53,860 bases of DNA from a bacterium UBP6_UBA1209 (GCA_002309575.1 DBXP01000024.1:27042-80901), one strand, 5' to 3'. Numbered from the stretch's first letter, positions 28,917 through 37,144 are shown. Program-made: numbers and translations. The notes: generated from the sequence alone by a model not told the origin.

Positions 28917-29910
28917 TTTTTATGCTCCCTAAAAATCCTGCCGCCTCTTCCGGCAGTGTCGGATTGATGTATATTTCATTTTCAAGCGCTTCGGCAGAAA
29001 GTACGGAGATCCTTGGAATTATTGATAGATACCAGTGAAAAGCCTCGCTTTCTGTTTCGCTGGCGCTTAAAGGACTTTGGATAAAGATCGCGTTGTAGGC
29101 GGGGGAGTTGAGGGCGGAGCGCAGTTTGAATCCGAGCTGTTTCAGCAGAGCCGAAAGATCTGCGATCTCATCGTTATCTATTGAATCGATCGAAGCCGAA
29201 TGACGTCTGGGAGCTACTGTGATTTCAAACGGAAAACGGCTTGCGTATGGGCAGAAGGCGATAAAACGGTCGTTTTCAATGACGACTCTGCTTTCATCCT
29301 TTCTCTCCTGCTCGAGAATATCGCAAACCATGCACCTTTCGCGGCTTTCGTAGTAGCCCCTGCAGTTTGCAAGCTTTGCCTTTATGCTCTCAGGAACAAA
29401 CGGAAAAGCCTTTATTTCCAGATAGTTGTGGTCAATAGTCCCGCCAGCTGCGCGGCCTCTGTTTTTTGAGACGGATATGTATTTCAGTCTGGTATCCCGC
29501 TTCAGATCGGCGACTCTGTCCCGGATCATTGAGACTATATCTGAAATTTCGCTCTCCGAGAGTTCGTCGAAGTGAACGTTGTTTTTGTAAGTTTCTACCA
29601 GGACTTCGTGTGCGCCGATCCTCTCCATCGTGTCGTAGAGCCCGTCACCCTTCGGGTTTTTGCTGTTTTCGACCTTCAGAACGGGCAGACTTGCCGGAAA
29701 AACCCGCGAAGTCCATTTTTCACCGGGACAGGCGGCGTTCCGGCGCGTTAGAATGTTTTTGCCTGTCATATCTTCCAGGCCCGGAATAAACGGGTTGATA
29801 TCAAATTTCGCCTCGTTCTCGGAGCTGGGGGTCACGATCGTCCTGACCTTTTCGGGAGCAAAAATCACCCAGACCCGGTTCAAAGGATCTCTTCTTAAAG
29901 TTCCCTGCAA
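28906..29910 (-). CDS. GalT-family nucleotidyltransferase-like protein lacking the catalytic His
   Basis: 334 residues from a TTG start with GAGG 5 bases upstream. The fold is clearly galactose-1-phosphate uridylyltransferase (HIT superfamily): RIGAHEVLVET, KNRGRAAGGTIDH, FVP, CMVCDIL (Cys193 and Cys196) and FCPYASRFPFEITVAPRRH. However, the active-site HPHxQ is replaced by HNYLE (His161-Asn-Tyr163-Leu-Glu165), so the nucleophilic second His is Tyr. The C-terminal HWHxxxxPR is HWYLSIIPR, again with Tyr (294). Normal GalT activity is therefore doubtful. It may be a pseudoenzyme, a regulator of GalU, or use another mechanism. Flanking motifs read cleanly, so a frameshift is unlikely. Confidence 0.85.
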   Translation of the reverse strand: MQGTLRRDPLNRVWVIFAPEKVRTIVTPSSENEAKFDINPFIPGLEDMTGKNILTRRNAACPGEKWTSRVFPASLPVLKVENSKNPKGDGLYDTMERIGAHEVLVETYKNNVHFDELSESEISDIVSMIRDRVADLKRDTRLKYISVSKNRGRAAGGTIDHNYLEIKAFPFVPESIKAKLANCRGYYESRERCMVCDILEQERKDESRVVIENDRFIAFCPYASRFPFEITVAPRRHSASIDSIDNDEIADLSALLKQLGFKLRSALNSPAYNAIFIQSPLSASETESEAFHWYLSIIPRISVLSAEALENEIYINPTLPEEAAGFLGSIKNDK

Positions 29911-30221
29911 TGTATCCTCGCTTTAAAAAATCATAAAACATCGGATTTTAGCAGAAAACCAGAAAAAGACTAATTAAGATTTTTGAACCTCTCCTTTCCT
30001 CTCGCATTTCCAAGAAAATTGAATATAAAATTAGTTTTGTGCCGCCGGTTGCGAGAGGCGGGCGTTCCCTCTCCGTCAGCCTTGGCTGACACCTCTCCCG
30101 AAGGGCGAGGCAGGGTTTTGACTTGGCTCCCGCTCAGGGGGAGCTGCCGCAAAGCGGCTGAGAGGGCGAATGTCGGAGTGCTCGCGGTTCACGTGCTGAA
30201 TTAAACGCGTTCCCGGAGGGT
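29911..30221. other. 311-base intergenic region with palindromic repeat
   Basis: No supported gene. The left part (29911-30030) is AT-rich and should hold the promoter for the minus-strand GalT-galU pair. The right part (about 30050-30170) is GC-rich and consists of nested palindromes, listed separately. No tRNA or small RNA was recognised. Confidence 0.6.
30053..30168. repeat. Palindromic intergenic repeat (two hairpin units)
   Basis: Unit one contains GTCAGCC (30075-30081) and GGCTGAC (30084-30090), a perfect 7-bp stem, flanked by CCCTCTCC and CCTCTCCCGAAGGGCGAGG, which also folds. Unit two contains GCCGC (30146-30150), loop AAA, and GCGGC (30154-30158), inside CTCAG and CTGAG arms after GGCTCCC. 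The wording (CCCTCTCCGTCA, CTCTCCCGAAGGGCGAGGC, GGCTCCCGCTCAGGGGGAGCTG) is like repeats I recall from many gut clostridial genomes. Probably a mobile REP/MITE-like element. Confidence 0.7.
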
Positions 30222-30848
30222 TCACAAAATATCAGTAAAGTCTTTAAAATAGGTGAATTTTACGTTTTCTGAAGCTAATTTTTCGGCAAGTTCATCTGTT
30301 GCATAGATTTTATCAGCGTATCTTGATCCGCAGAAATCGGTCTCGCCGTCACCGAAATAGATCGTTTCGAAACCTTCGTTCTTATACTTTTCGACGACCG
30401 CACGCTTGCAGTTTGAGCAGTTTTTGTTGCAGAGCGGAGGCAGAGCGTTCGGGCAGGGGATCAGCTCCCAGTTTTTATCGCCTAGGTATTTGATATCGTT
30501 GATATAAGCCTCGATATCGACGCTTTCCGTCAAAAGTTCGGCAAAACTTCTGAAACCGCCGCTTAAAATCACGATCTCGTCGCCGTTTTCGCGGACTTTT
30601 TTCACGAAATCGAAAAAACCTTTTCGAACCGGAACGTTTTTCTTAATGAAATCAAAAAGCTCATCTTTTTCAGCCTTCATCGCCCCAACTTCGTCGACCA
30701 GGGTCTGATGACGCTCTCTGTTTCCGGCACGCATCTCGTTTTCGATCTCGCGCCAGTCAACGATGCAGTACCTGTCGAACGCGACGACGAGGGTGTCGAG
30801 AAGCGTGACCGTTCCGTCAAAATCAAGAATGTAGCATCTTTTTTTCAT
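30222..30848 (-). CDS. HAD-superfamily phosphatase, MtnX/SerB-like
   Basis: 208 residues from the ATG at 30848 (AGAGGA upstream). HAD motif I is DFDGTVT (Asp9 and Asp11 region), motif II ILSGGF, and motif IV FGDGETDF. The insert LCNKNCSNCKR resembles the Cys-containing segment of MtnX-like phosphatases of the methionine salvage pathway. The substrate is not known; phosphoserine phosphatase-like activity is the alternative. A single gene reading away from pssA. Confidence 0.78.
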   Translation of the reverse strand: MKKRCYILDFDGTVTLLDTLVVAFDRYCIVDWREIENEMRAGNRERHQTLVDEVGAMKAEKDELFDFIKKNVPVRKGFFDFVKKVRENGDEIVILSGGFRSFAELLTESVDIEAYINDIKYLGDKNWELIPCPNALPPLCNKNCSNCKRAVVEKYKNEGFETIYFGDGETDFCGSRYADKIYATDELAEKLASENVKFTYFKDFTDIL

Positions 30849-30927
30849 AATCCTCTCGCAAACCAACACGGCTTTTTAATTAATGTGGAAAATTTTTCAA
30901 ATTGTTGGCGTTTGGAGCTGCTCTAAA

Positions 30928-30956
30928 TTGACATTTTTGCGGGCTACGCATATTTT
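30928..30956 (+). promoter_or_regulatory. Promoter for pssA-namZ-hflX-mpl
   Basis: A perfect TTGACA (30928-30933), a 17-base spacer and TATTTT (30951-30956), 26 bases before the pssA ATG; GGAGGAG serves as ribosome binding site. The four genes downstream are overlapping or 15 bases apart. Confidence 0.65.
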
Positions 30957-30982
30957 TCTCTGTATATTTTCTGGAGGAGTGA

Positions 30983-31786
30983 ATGCTTAAGGAAAACACG
31001 AAAATCTTTATCCCCAATTTTTTCACCGGCTTGAGTATGCTGGTCGGTTTGATTTCGATCTTTTATTCGATCAAAGGCGAATACGTAAACGCCGGCTGGT
31101 GGGTCCTTATGTGCACCGTCATGGACAAGCTAGACGGAAGTGCGGCACGTTTTTTGAATGCTTCTACCTCGTTCGGTGAGGAGTTCGACTCGCTTTCGGA
31201 CTTTATCTCGTTCGGGTGCGCTCCAGCGATCCTGGTCTTTTCCTATTTCAACCACACATACGCCGGCAATCAGGACAAGATCTTCTATCTGACTGTCGCT
31301 GCGGCTATTTACATTATTTTCTGCGCTGTCCGTCTCGCGAAGTACAACTCGTCGATGGCTGAAGACAAGGTCTACTTCCGCGGTCTGACGACAACGATGT
31401 CGGGCGGAATGATCGCGCTTTTTATGATCTTCTCGATCGAACACAGCGAGTTTTCCTATCTGCTTTCGGAAAATCTGATCGCCGGGATGCTTCTGGCTCA
31501 CTCCTGCCTGCTTCTGGTCCCGTTCAAATATCCGAAGATCAATCTGGCAAACAAAAAGCGTCCTTTCAAATACATGGGAACGGCGCTGCTGCTGTTCTGC
31601 GTTCTGCTTGTCTTCATGCATCAGCTGCCCTGGCTGCTCTACGGGATAGCCGTTCTGTATGTCGTGATCGGCACGCTCATGACCAGGAAAATCGATCTGA
31701 GCTTTGTCTCTTCAGAGTTTCGCGATAACGAGTCTGAAACTTCCGAAGAGTCCGGCGGAAAGGAAGATACGGAGAACAAAAAGTAA
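30983..31786 (+). CDS. pssA: CDP-diacylglycerol--serine O-phosphatidyltransferase
   Basis: 267 residues with about seven membrane segments. The CDP-alcohol phosphotransferase signature is complete: Asp51, Gly52, Ala55-Arg56, Gly65, Asp69 and Asp73. Placement of the motif near residue 50 and the total size fit membrane-bound (type II) PssA, which makes phosphatidylserine, the precursor of phosphatidylethanolamine. The tail is acidic. Its stop overlaps the namZ ATG by one base (TAATG). Confidence 0.88.
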   Translation: MLKENTKIFIPNFFTGLSMLVGLISIFYSIKGEYVNAGWWVLMCTVMDKLDGSAARFLNASTSFGEEFDSLSDFISFGCAPAILVFSYFNHTYAGNQDKIFYLTVAAAIYIIFCAVRLAKYNSSMAEDKVYFRGLTTTMSGGMIALFMIFSIEHSEFSYLLSENLIAGMLLAHSCLLLVPFKYPKINLANKKRPFKYMGTALLLFCVLLVFMHQLPWLLYGIAVLYVVIGTLMTRKIDLSFVSSEFRDNESETSEESGGKEDTENKK

Positions 31787-32955
31787 TGAAAAAAAGTCTG
31801 CTTCAGGGTATCGACCGCTTTGATTTTTCGACTCTGGCTGGCGAGCGGGTCGCTCTTCTCACAAACTACACGGCAATCGATAAAAACGGTATCCCGCTTG
31901 TAAAAAAGGCGGTCGGCGCCGGTGTCGACGTGACATGCATCTTCAGCCCGGAGCACGGCTTCTTTCCTGTCGCACAGGATATGGAGAGCGTTGAAAAACA
32001 TAATAAGATCCAAGGCATACCTGTATATTCGCTCTATGGCTCCACGGAGGCTTCGCTAAGGCCGGATCCGGCTCTTTTCGACATGTTCGATATCGTGGTC
32101 TACGATATTCAGGATATAGGCTCGAGATACTACACATACCTGGCGACTCTTGCCTTTTTCATGGACGCGCTTCAGAAAAAGCAGCGCCGGCTGATCATAC
32201 TGGACCGTGTGAACCCGATCGGCGGCGAGGTCGAGGGAGCGATGCTCGATGCGGAAAATTACCGGAGTTTTGTCGGTTACATTCCGCTTCTGCACCGTCA
32301 CGGGCTGACCACAGCCGAGATCGCCTGCTACTATTACCGCCTGAAGGATTTCAATTTCCCGATCGAGGTTTTTAAGGTTTTAGGGCTTAAACGTTCGCTT
32401 TTTTACGACGAATACGACTATCCGTGGGTCCCGACTTCGCCGAATATGCCGACTGTCGATGCGGCGGTCCTCTATCCCGGCGGCTGTCTTGTCGAGGGCA
32501 CGACGCTCTCCGAAGGCCGCGGGACGACGATGCCGTTCAACCTTGTCGGCGCTCCAGGTATCGATCCAATTAGGGCAAAGTGCGGGCTCGACGAGCTTGA
32601 GCTGCCCGGCATAAGCTTTATTCCGATGGAGTTCAGACCGATGTTCCAGAAGCATTCGGCTGAACGCTGCGGCGGAGTCTACATTTCAGTCACAGACTGC
32701 CGTTCCGTAAGACCTCTCAGGGCATTCATCGCGATCCTCCAGTATTTCAGAAAAGTTATGGGCGACAGCGGTTTTTTCAGGGACAAGCCTTACGAGTTCA
32801 TAGATTCGATCCCGGCAGTCGATCTGCTTCTTGGAGACAGGAATCTTATTGAAATGTTTAGAAAATTTGCCGATCCAGACGAGATCGACACCTACCTTAC
32901 CGCCCATGAAGAGGCGGCAAAAAAATATTTTTCTGACTTCAGGATCTACGTTTGA
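31786..32955 (+). CDS. namZ: NamZ-type exo-beta-N-acetylmuramidase (DUF1343), no signal peptide
   Basis: 389 residues. Family landmarks: VALLTNYTAIDKNG (residues 22-35), FSPEHGFF, YDIQDIGSRYYTY and the catalytic-region EGTTLSEGRGTTMPFNLVGAP. NamZ enzymes release MurNAc from the non-reducing end of peptidoglycan chains. The start has no signal peptide or lipobox, whereas many described members are exported, so it may act in the cytoplasm on imported muropeptides. The mpl gene two positions downstream also serves murein recycling, which supports this reading. Confidence 0.85.
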   Translation: MKKSLLQGIDRFDFSTLAGERVALLTNYTAIDKNGIPLVKKAVGAGVDVTCIFSPEHGFFPVAQDMESVEKHNKIQGIPVYSLYGSTEASLRPDPALFDMFDIVVYDIQDIGSRYYTYLATLAFFMDALQKKQRRLIILDRVNPIGGEVEGAMLDAENYRSFVGYIPLLHRHGLTTAEIACYYYRLKDFNFPIEVFKVLGLKRSLFYDEYDYPWVPTSPNMPTVDAAVLYPGGCLVEGTTLSEGRGTTMPFNLVGAPGIDPIRAKCGLDELELPGISFIPMEFRPMFQKHSAERCGGVYISVTDCRSVRPLRAFIAILQYFRKVMGDSGFFRDKPYEFIDSIPAVDLLLGDRNLIEMFRKFADPDEIDTYLTAHEEAAKKYFSDFRIYV

Positions 32956-34364
32956 TTTTCGACAGAGACCAGATCATGCGGATAATCAGGGAGAGGCCGC
33001 TATCCGCAGTCAAGTTGATCGCGCTCAACGGTTTCGAGCTTGAAAGGAGCCTTGTCTTTGCGTCGAACTGGGGGCTTTTTGATTATCTTGAAACGCTTAA
33101 ACCGTCGAATTTGTTTGATTTTTTGATCATTGCCTCAAAAAATGACGTCGATCTTGGAGATATAAAGCCGTTTTTTGACGGGATGCTTCTTAAAAGGCTT
33201 GCCATAATCCGCCACGACGAAGAAAAACTGCCTGAAACCATCAGATTTTTTTATAAATCAGGTCCAAAGATCGAAGAGATATCGTCGCCCTTTTTTCTCT
33301 TCAAGGAACCGGCGCCGCAGAAAGAGGAGGATCCGGCCGTCGCATTTTTCCTGACCGATACGCCCTCGTCGGAGATCGCCGAAAATATCAAACTTGCCGA
33401 GGATGCAGGCTTCCCCGTCTCTGAATCGTACCTGATATCCGAAAACTCCGTAAAGCACGGAATAAACGGGATAACGTCGCTCCTGACTCAGAGGATGGTA
33501 AAGGCAAAGTGCATCATCCTCTTTTTCGCTGCAGCGCCGGCGTTTATTTCAAAGCTTGAGCATTCGCTTGAAAATGTTACCGTTTTGTCCCGTGACGATA
33601 TGATAATCTCTATTTTTGATTCGCGTGCGAACGGCAGCAGCGGTAAACTCAAGATAGAGAGCATCGTCGTCGCAAAGGAGCGCAGCAGCTTCCGCCAGAA
33701 GATCACCGGACTTAGCAGGATCAAGGGCGGGATCGGTCTGAAAGGGCCTGGCGAAACGAAGGAGGAGGAGCGCCGGAGGATCCTGAAAAAGCGCGAGAAA
33801 AGTGTCCGGGAGGGGCTTGAAAAGGAGTTTTCCAGACAGGAGTTCCAGCGCAAATTCAGGAAGAAAAGCAACATCAAAACCGTGGCGATCGTCGGATATA
33901 CTAATGCCGGGAAATCCACTCTTTTCAATGCCTTGATGAACGAGCACGCGACTGACGAGAGCGACAGGTTCTTTAGTTCCATCGATCCTAAAATAAGAAA
34001 GCTGAATCTCTTCGGGATGCCGGTTTTTCTGCTTGATACAGTCGGATTTATCTCCGAAATGTCAGAGGACGTCATCGACACCTTCAACCCGACTTTTTCC
34101 GAAATCTCCAACTCCGAGCTTATTTTGGATGTCGTCGATCCGACGGAAAAGGGGTGGGAGAGGAGAAAGAGCTTCGTCGAGTCGCTTTTGGTTGAAAACG
34201 GCTCCAAAAAGGAGAATATATTTACGCTTTTTTCGAAAAAGGACAGAGTTCGGATCAAGCATCCGGCCGGTCGCGGTTTTTACTACAACGCCTTCGACGG
34301 CGAGGATATTTTGCGTGTGAAAAAGTTTATCTTCGATAGGCTTAACGAAGAAAATGAACAATAA
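32952..34364 (+). CDS. hflX: HflX-type ribosome-associated GTPase with divergent N-domain
   Basis: 470 residues from a TTG that overlaps the namZ stop; the in-frame ATG at 32976 is a possible later start. The HflX linker motif GPGETKEEERRR, Walker A GYTNAGKST (about 33895) and G3 DTVGF are clear. The N-terminal HflX domain is weakly conserved: the usual GKGK glycine-rich loop is not visible, and G4 is SKKD instead of NKxD. HflX splits stalled or hibernating ribosomes. Given the divergence, a relative with altered ribosome binding is possible. Confidence 0.8.
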   Translation: MIFDRDQIMRIIRERPLSAVKLIALNGFELERSLVFASNWGLFDYLETLKPSNLFDFLIIASKNDVDLGDIKPFFDGMLLKRLAIIRHDEEKLPETIRFFYKSGPKIEEISSPFFLFKEPAPQKEEDPAVAFFLTDTPSSEIAENIKLAEDAGFPVSESYLISENSVKHGINGITSLLTQRMVKAKCIILFFAAAPAFISKLEHSLENVTVLSRDDMIISIFDSRANGSSGKLKIESIVVAKERSSFRQKITGLSRIKGGIGLKGPGETKEEERRRILKKREKSVREGLEKEFSRQEFQRKFRKKSNIKTVAIVGYTNAGKSTLFNALMNEHATDESDRFFSSIDPKIRKLNLFGMPVFLLDTVGFISEMSEDVIDTFNPTFSEISNSELILDVVDPTEKGWERRKSFVESLLVENGSKKENIFTLFSKKDRVRIKHPAGRGFYYNAFDGEDILRVKKFIFDRLNEENEQ

Positions 34365-34379
34365 TTCCGAGGTGAAGCT

Positions 34380-35822
34380 ATGAATTTAAAGGGTAAGAAA
34401 ATTCTTTTTGCGAGGATCTGCGGCACGGGTGTCAGCTCGCTTGCCATAACCTGCAAAAATGCGGGAGCAGAGGTTATCGGTGTCGATCTGGAATACTATC
34501 CTCCGGTCAGCACTAAGCTTGAGGAGGAGGGGATCCCATGCTATAAAATGGAACAGTTTCAGGAACTTCTGGATAAGGCAAAGCCGGATCTGATCGTTGT
34601 CGGAAACGCGCTGAACGGAAAATCTGATGAGGCGAAAATCATCACTGAGGGCAGCATCCCTTACTATTCGATGCCGTCGTTTATGGAGGAATTCCTCCTT
34701 GACGACAAATCGCCGGTCGTGATCTCCGGAACGCACGGAAAGACGACTACGACAACGGTTTTCAGCGAAGTTCTTGCCGGTATCGGCAGAAATCCCTCCT
34801 ACATGATCGGCGGGATCCCGGAGTTTTCGGGCTCGAACTCGGCATTCTCCGAGGGGCGCGGATACTACGTCATCGAAGGCGATGAATACGACACCGCCTT
34901 TTTCGACAAAGGGCCGAAATTTTTGCACTACAAACCTGAAACGACGATCGTGACTTCGATAGAATTCGACCATGCCGACATTTACGATTCAGTTGAGTCG
35001 ATTTTCAAGAATTTCAAGAAACTTGTTGAAATAACTAAGAAAAGGGTGATCCTTTCGCTTGATTTCAAATACAATCTGAAGCTGCGCGAATCTATCCCGG
35101 CGGAAAAGCTCTTCACCTATTCAGTTTCAGACCAGTCCGCGGATCTGTTTGCAAAATTTGAAGGCAGGCACGGCAAGCTCATGTACTTCTCGGCAGAGTT
35201 CAAAAACGGTGAAAAATATTACTTCGAGACTCCGCTTTTCGGAATGCAGAACCTTATGAACCTTGGCGCGCTCGTCTCATTCCTCAAGTGTGAAGGATTC
35301 GATCTCAAAGATGCAAAAATACTTGAAAGCATTAAGAATTTAAAGGGGATAAAACGTCGCCAGGAGTATCTTGGAACTATAAACGGCGGGCTCGTTTACA
35401 GCGATTTCGCCCACCATCCCACAGCGGTGAGACTCACGCTCGAATCGTTCATCGACTTCTTCCCGGAGAAGAAAATCAATGTCGTTTTCGATCCGGCGAC
35501 CAACTCGAACGGCCAGAACATCTTTGAAAAGGAATACACAGAAATCTTAAAAAAGGCGGACAAAGTCGTGATCGGCTTCCCGCCGAAGGCATTCAAGTTC
35601 CCGCCTGAAAACAGGTTTGAGCCGGAGCGCGTAGTCGCAACGATCAACGCCGAGACCCCGGAAAAGGCTGTTTATATCAAAGATGTCGGCGATATTGTCA
35701 GCTGGGTCAGAGAGCACAGCGGCAAAAACACTGTCACAGTTGTCATGTCGAACTCAGGTTTCGACGGATTTTTCGGTAAAATAGCTGAATTTTTTGATTT
35801 ACAAAAACCTGATTTCTTATAA
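34380..35822 (+). CDS. mpl: UDP-N-acetylmuramate:L-alanyl-gamma-D-glutamyl-meso-diaminopimelate ligase
   Basis: 480 residues. Mur-ligase motifs: GTGVSSLA near the start, ATP loop SGTHGKTTTTT, VIEGDEYDTAFFDKGPKF (specific for Mpl over MurC), and DFAHHPTAV. Mpl joins recycled murein tripeptide to UDP-MurNAc in the cytoplasm. The start has GAGGTGA upstream. With NamZ in the same operon it forms a peptidoglycan recycling pair. Confidence 0.94.
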   Translation: MNLKGKKILFARICGTGVSSLAITCKNAGAEVIGVDLEYYPPVSTKLEEEGIPCYKMEQFQELLDKAKPDLIVVGNALNGKSDEAKIITEGSIPYYSMPSFMEEFLLDDKSPVVISGTHGKTTTTTVFSEVLAGIGRNPSYMIGGIPEFSGSNSAFSEGRGYYVIEGDEYDTAFFDKGPKFLHYKPETTIVTSIEFDHADIYDSVESIFKNFKKLVEITKKRVILSLDFKYNLKLRESIPAEKLFTYSVSDQSADLFAKFEGRHGKLMYFSAEFKNGEKYYFETPLFGMQNLMNLGALVSFLKCEGFDLKDAKILESIKNLKGIKRRQEYLGTINGGLVYSDFAHHPTAVRLTLESFIDFFPEKKINVVFDPATNSNGQNIFEKEYTEILKKADKVVIGFPPKAFKFPPENRFEPERVVATINAETPEKAVYIKDVGDIVSWVREHSGKNTVTVVMSNSGFDGFFGKIAEFFDLQKPDFL

Positions 35823-36152
35823 ATAATCTGTTTTCAGCCACGAAAAAGTGTGCCAAAATGCAGTTTCCAGGTCCGAAAAAATGTAAAGAAACCTTGATTT
35901 TAGGTCCGAAAAAGTGTCCGTTCCCAGAGCCTGAAAGCGTTCTACGACAAGTTCAAACCGGCATTCCGTCAGATTTTCGCTCTTGCCATACCGCGATCAG
36001 GAATGGATGACGAATATTCCGCTTTACGCTGTCTGCAATCTTTGATTTTCGCCCCCCTGTCTGCGACATCTCACAATGCAATTTTCTTAATGATGATATT
36101 TTTTTATTATATATTTGAAAATCAATATCTTTAAGTTGTAAAAACTGTTCAA
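35823..36152. other. 330-base intergenic region with repeat array and possible mobile-element remnant
   Basis: No intact gene. The left third holds three 15-bp repeats at exactly 33-bp spacing (listed separately). 35920-36070 has moderate GC and the look of decayed coding sequence, with stops in the frames inspected; no family was recognised. 36090-36150 is strongly AT-rich and likely holds the promoter of the RhuM-like gene. Confidence 0.5.
35837..35917 (-). repeat. Three direct repeats with 33-bp period, resembling an IS21-type end
   Basis: GCCACGAAAAAGTGT (35837-35851), GGTCCGAAAAAATGT (35870-35884) and GGTCCGAAAAAGTGT (35903-35917) are separated by two 18-base spacers. Read on the minus strand the unit is ACAYTTTTTCGGACC. 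Serial repeats of this kind are typical of the ends of IS21-family elements, where transposase binds. No istA or istB is present, so this would be a relic. Confidence 0.6.
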
Positions 36153-37019
36153 TTGGATAATGATGTGCAAAACGACATGACTAATCAACTTGATTTTAAA
36201 GAAAACGAGATAGTTTTGTATCAGCCGAATGATACCATCCATTTGGAAGTCAGAATGGCAGACGAAACAGTCTGGCTCACGCAGGCTCAACTTGTCGAGC
36301 TTTATCAAAGCAGTAAGGCAAATATCAGCGAGCATATCAGGCACATTTTTGAGGAAGGTGAACTTGATGAAAATTCAGTTGTTCGGAATTTCCGAATAAC
36401 TGCGGCAGATGGAAAATCATACAACACAAAATTTTACAATCTCGATATGATTATTTCGCTCGGCTACCGCGTGAAATCAATGATTGCAACACGCTTCCGC
36501 CGTTGGGCAAACCGCGTGTTGAAAGACTATCTTCTTAAAGGTTATGTCGTAAACCAAAGGATTGAACGCCTGGAAAACCGGGTGAGTAAAACGGAAGAAA
36601 AAATAGATTTTTTTGTCCGCACGGCATTGCCTCCGGCCGAGGGGATTTTCTTCAACGGTCAGATTTTCGATGCATATACATTTGTGTGCGACCTGATCCG
36701 CAGCGCGAAAAAACAGATAATATTATTCGATAATTACATTGATGACAGCGTTCTGAAAATGCTCGACAAGCATGGTGATGGCGTTGAGGTCCGAATTCTG
36801 ACCAAAAGCATTTCTCCGCAGCTGCAGCTTGATATCGATAAGCACAATTCCCAATATTCTCCAATAAGATTAGAAGTTTTCACGAATTCCCATGACCGCT
36901 TCCTCTGCATAGATGACACGGTTTATCACATCGGGGCTTCGCTCAAGGATTTGGGCAAAAAATGGTTCGCCTTCAGCAAAATGGAAATCGATACTGAGAG
37001 TTTGATGAAAAAATTATGA
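36153..37019 (+). CDS. RhuM-family protein with C-terminal phospholipase-D-like domain
   Basis: 288 residues from a TTG start; the ATG at 36177 is an equally plausible start and neither has a clear ribosome binding site. Residues 25-130 match the RhuM/virulence-protein domain (VWLTQAQLVELYQSSKANISEHI, FYNLDMIISLGYRVKS, RRWANRVLKDYL). After a short coiled coil, the C-terminal part (about 170-285) looks like a single PLD-type module (ILFDNYIDDSVL, SHDRFLCIDDTVYHIGASLKDLGKKW). Such genes occur in mobile and defence contexts. AT-richer than its neighbours and flanked by repeats and a gene fragment, so likely acquired by transfer. Activity unknown. Confidence 0.75.
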   Translation: MDNDVQNDMTNQLDFKENEIVLYQPNDTIHLEVRMADETVWLTQAQLVELYQSSKANISEHIRHIFEEGELDENSVVRNFRITAADGKSYNTKFYNLDMIISLGYRVKSMIATRFRRWANRVLKDYLLKGYVVNQRIERLENRVSKTEEKIDFFVRTALPPAEGIFFNGQIFDAYTFVCDLIRSAKKQIILFDNYIDDSVLKMLDKHGDGVEVRILTKSISPQLQLDIDKHNSQYSPIRLEVFTNSHDRFLCIDDTVYHIGASLKDLGKKWFAFSKMEIDTESLMKKL

Positions 37020-37144
37020 TGCCGGAACACGGCCTTGATAAAAATCGAACTGTTGCAATTGCAAAAGTTCAAAATGAAGGCGGACGGCTAGTTGAACGAA
37101 ACATAGATTACTACAATTTAGATGTAATTATTTCAGTGGGTTGA
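37019..37144 (+). pseudogene. Truncated RhuM-family fragment
   Basis: A 41-codon frame whose ATG overlaps the preceding TGA (ATGA). It reads RTVAIAKVQNEGGR, then ERNIDYYNLDVIISVG and stop; the second part is the RhuM core, where YRVKS should follow. It is thus a second RhuM-like copy broken by a stop or deletion. No continuation of the family is visible downstream. Confidence 0.65.

Noticed and set aside
28906..29910. Sequencing error as explanation for the missing GalT His
   Set aside because: Two separate His positions are changed by substitutions and the frame is continuous with well-kept flanking motifs.
30053..30168. Palindromic region as a tRNA or structured RNA gene
   Set aside because: No cloverleaf with TTC-containing T-loop or anticodon stem could be laid out; the stems match a repeat-type hairpin layout instead.
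35837..35917. The 33-bp-period repeats as a CRISPR array
   Set aside because: Only three 15-bp units with similar AT-rich 18-base gaps, imperfect repeats and no cas genes; better fits a transposon end or binding sites.
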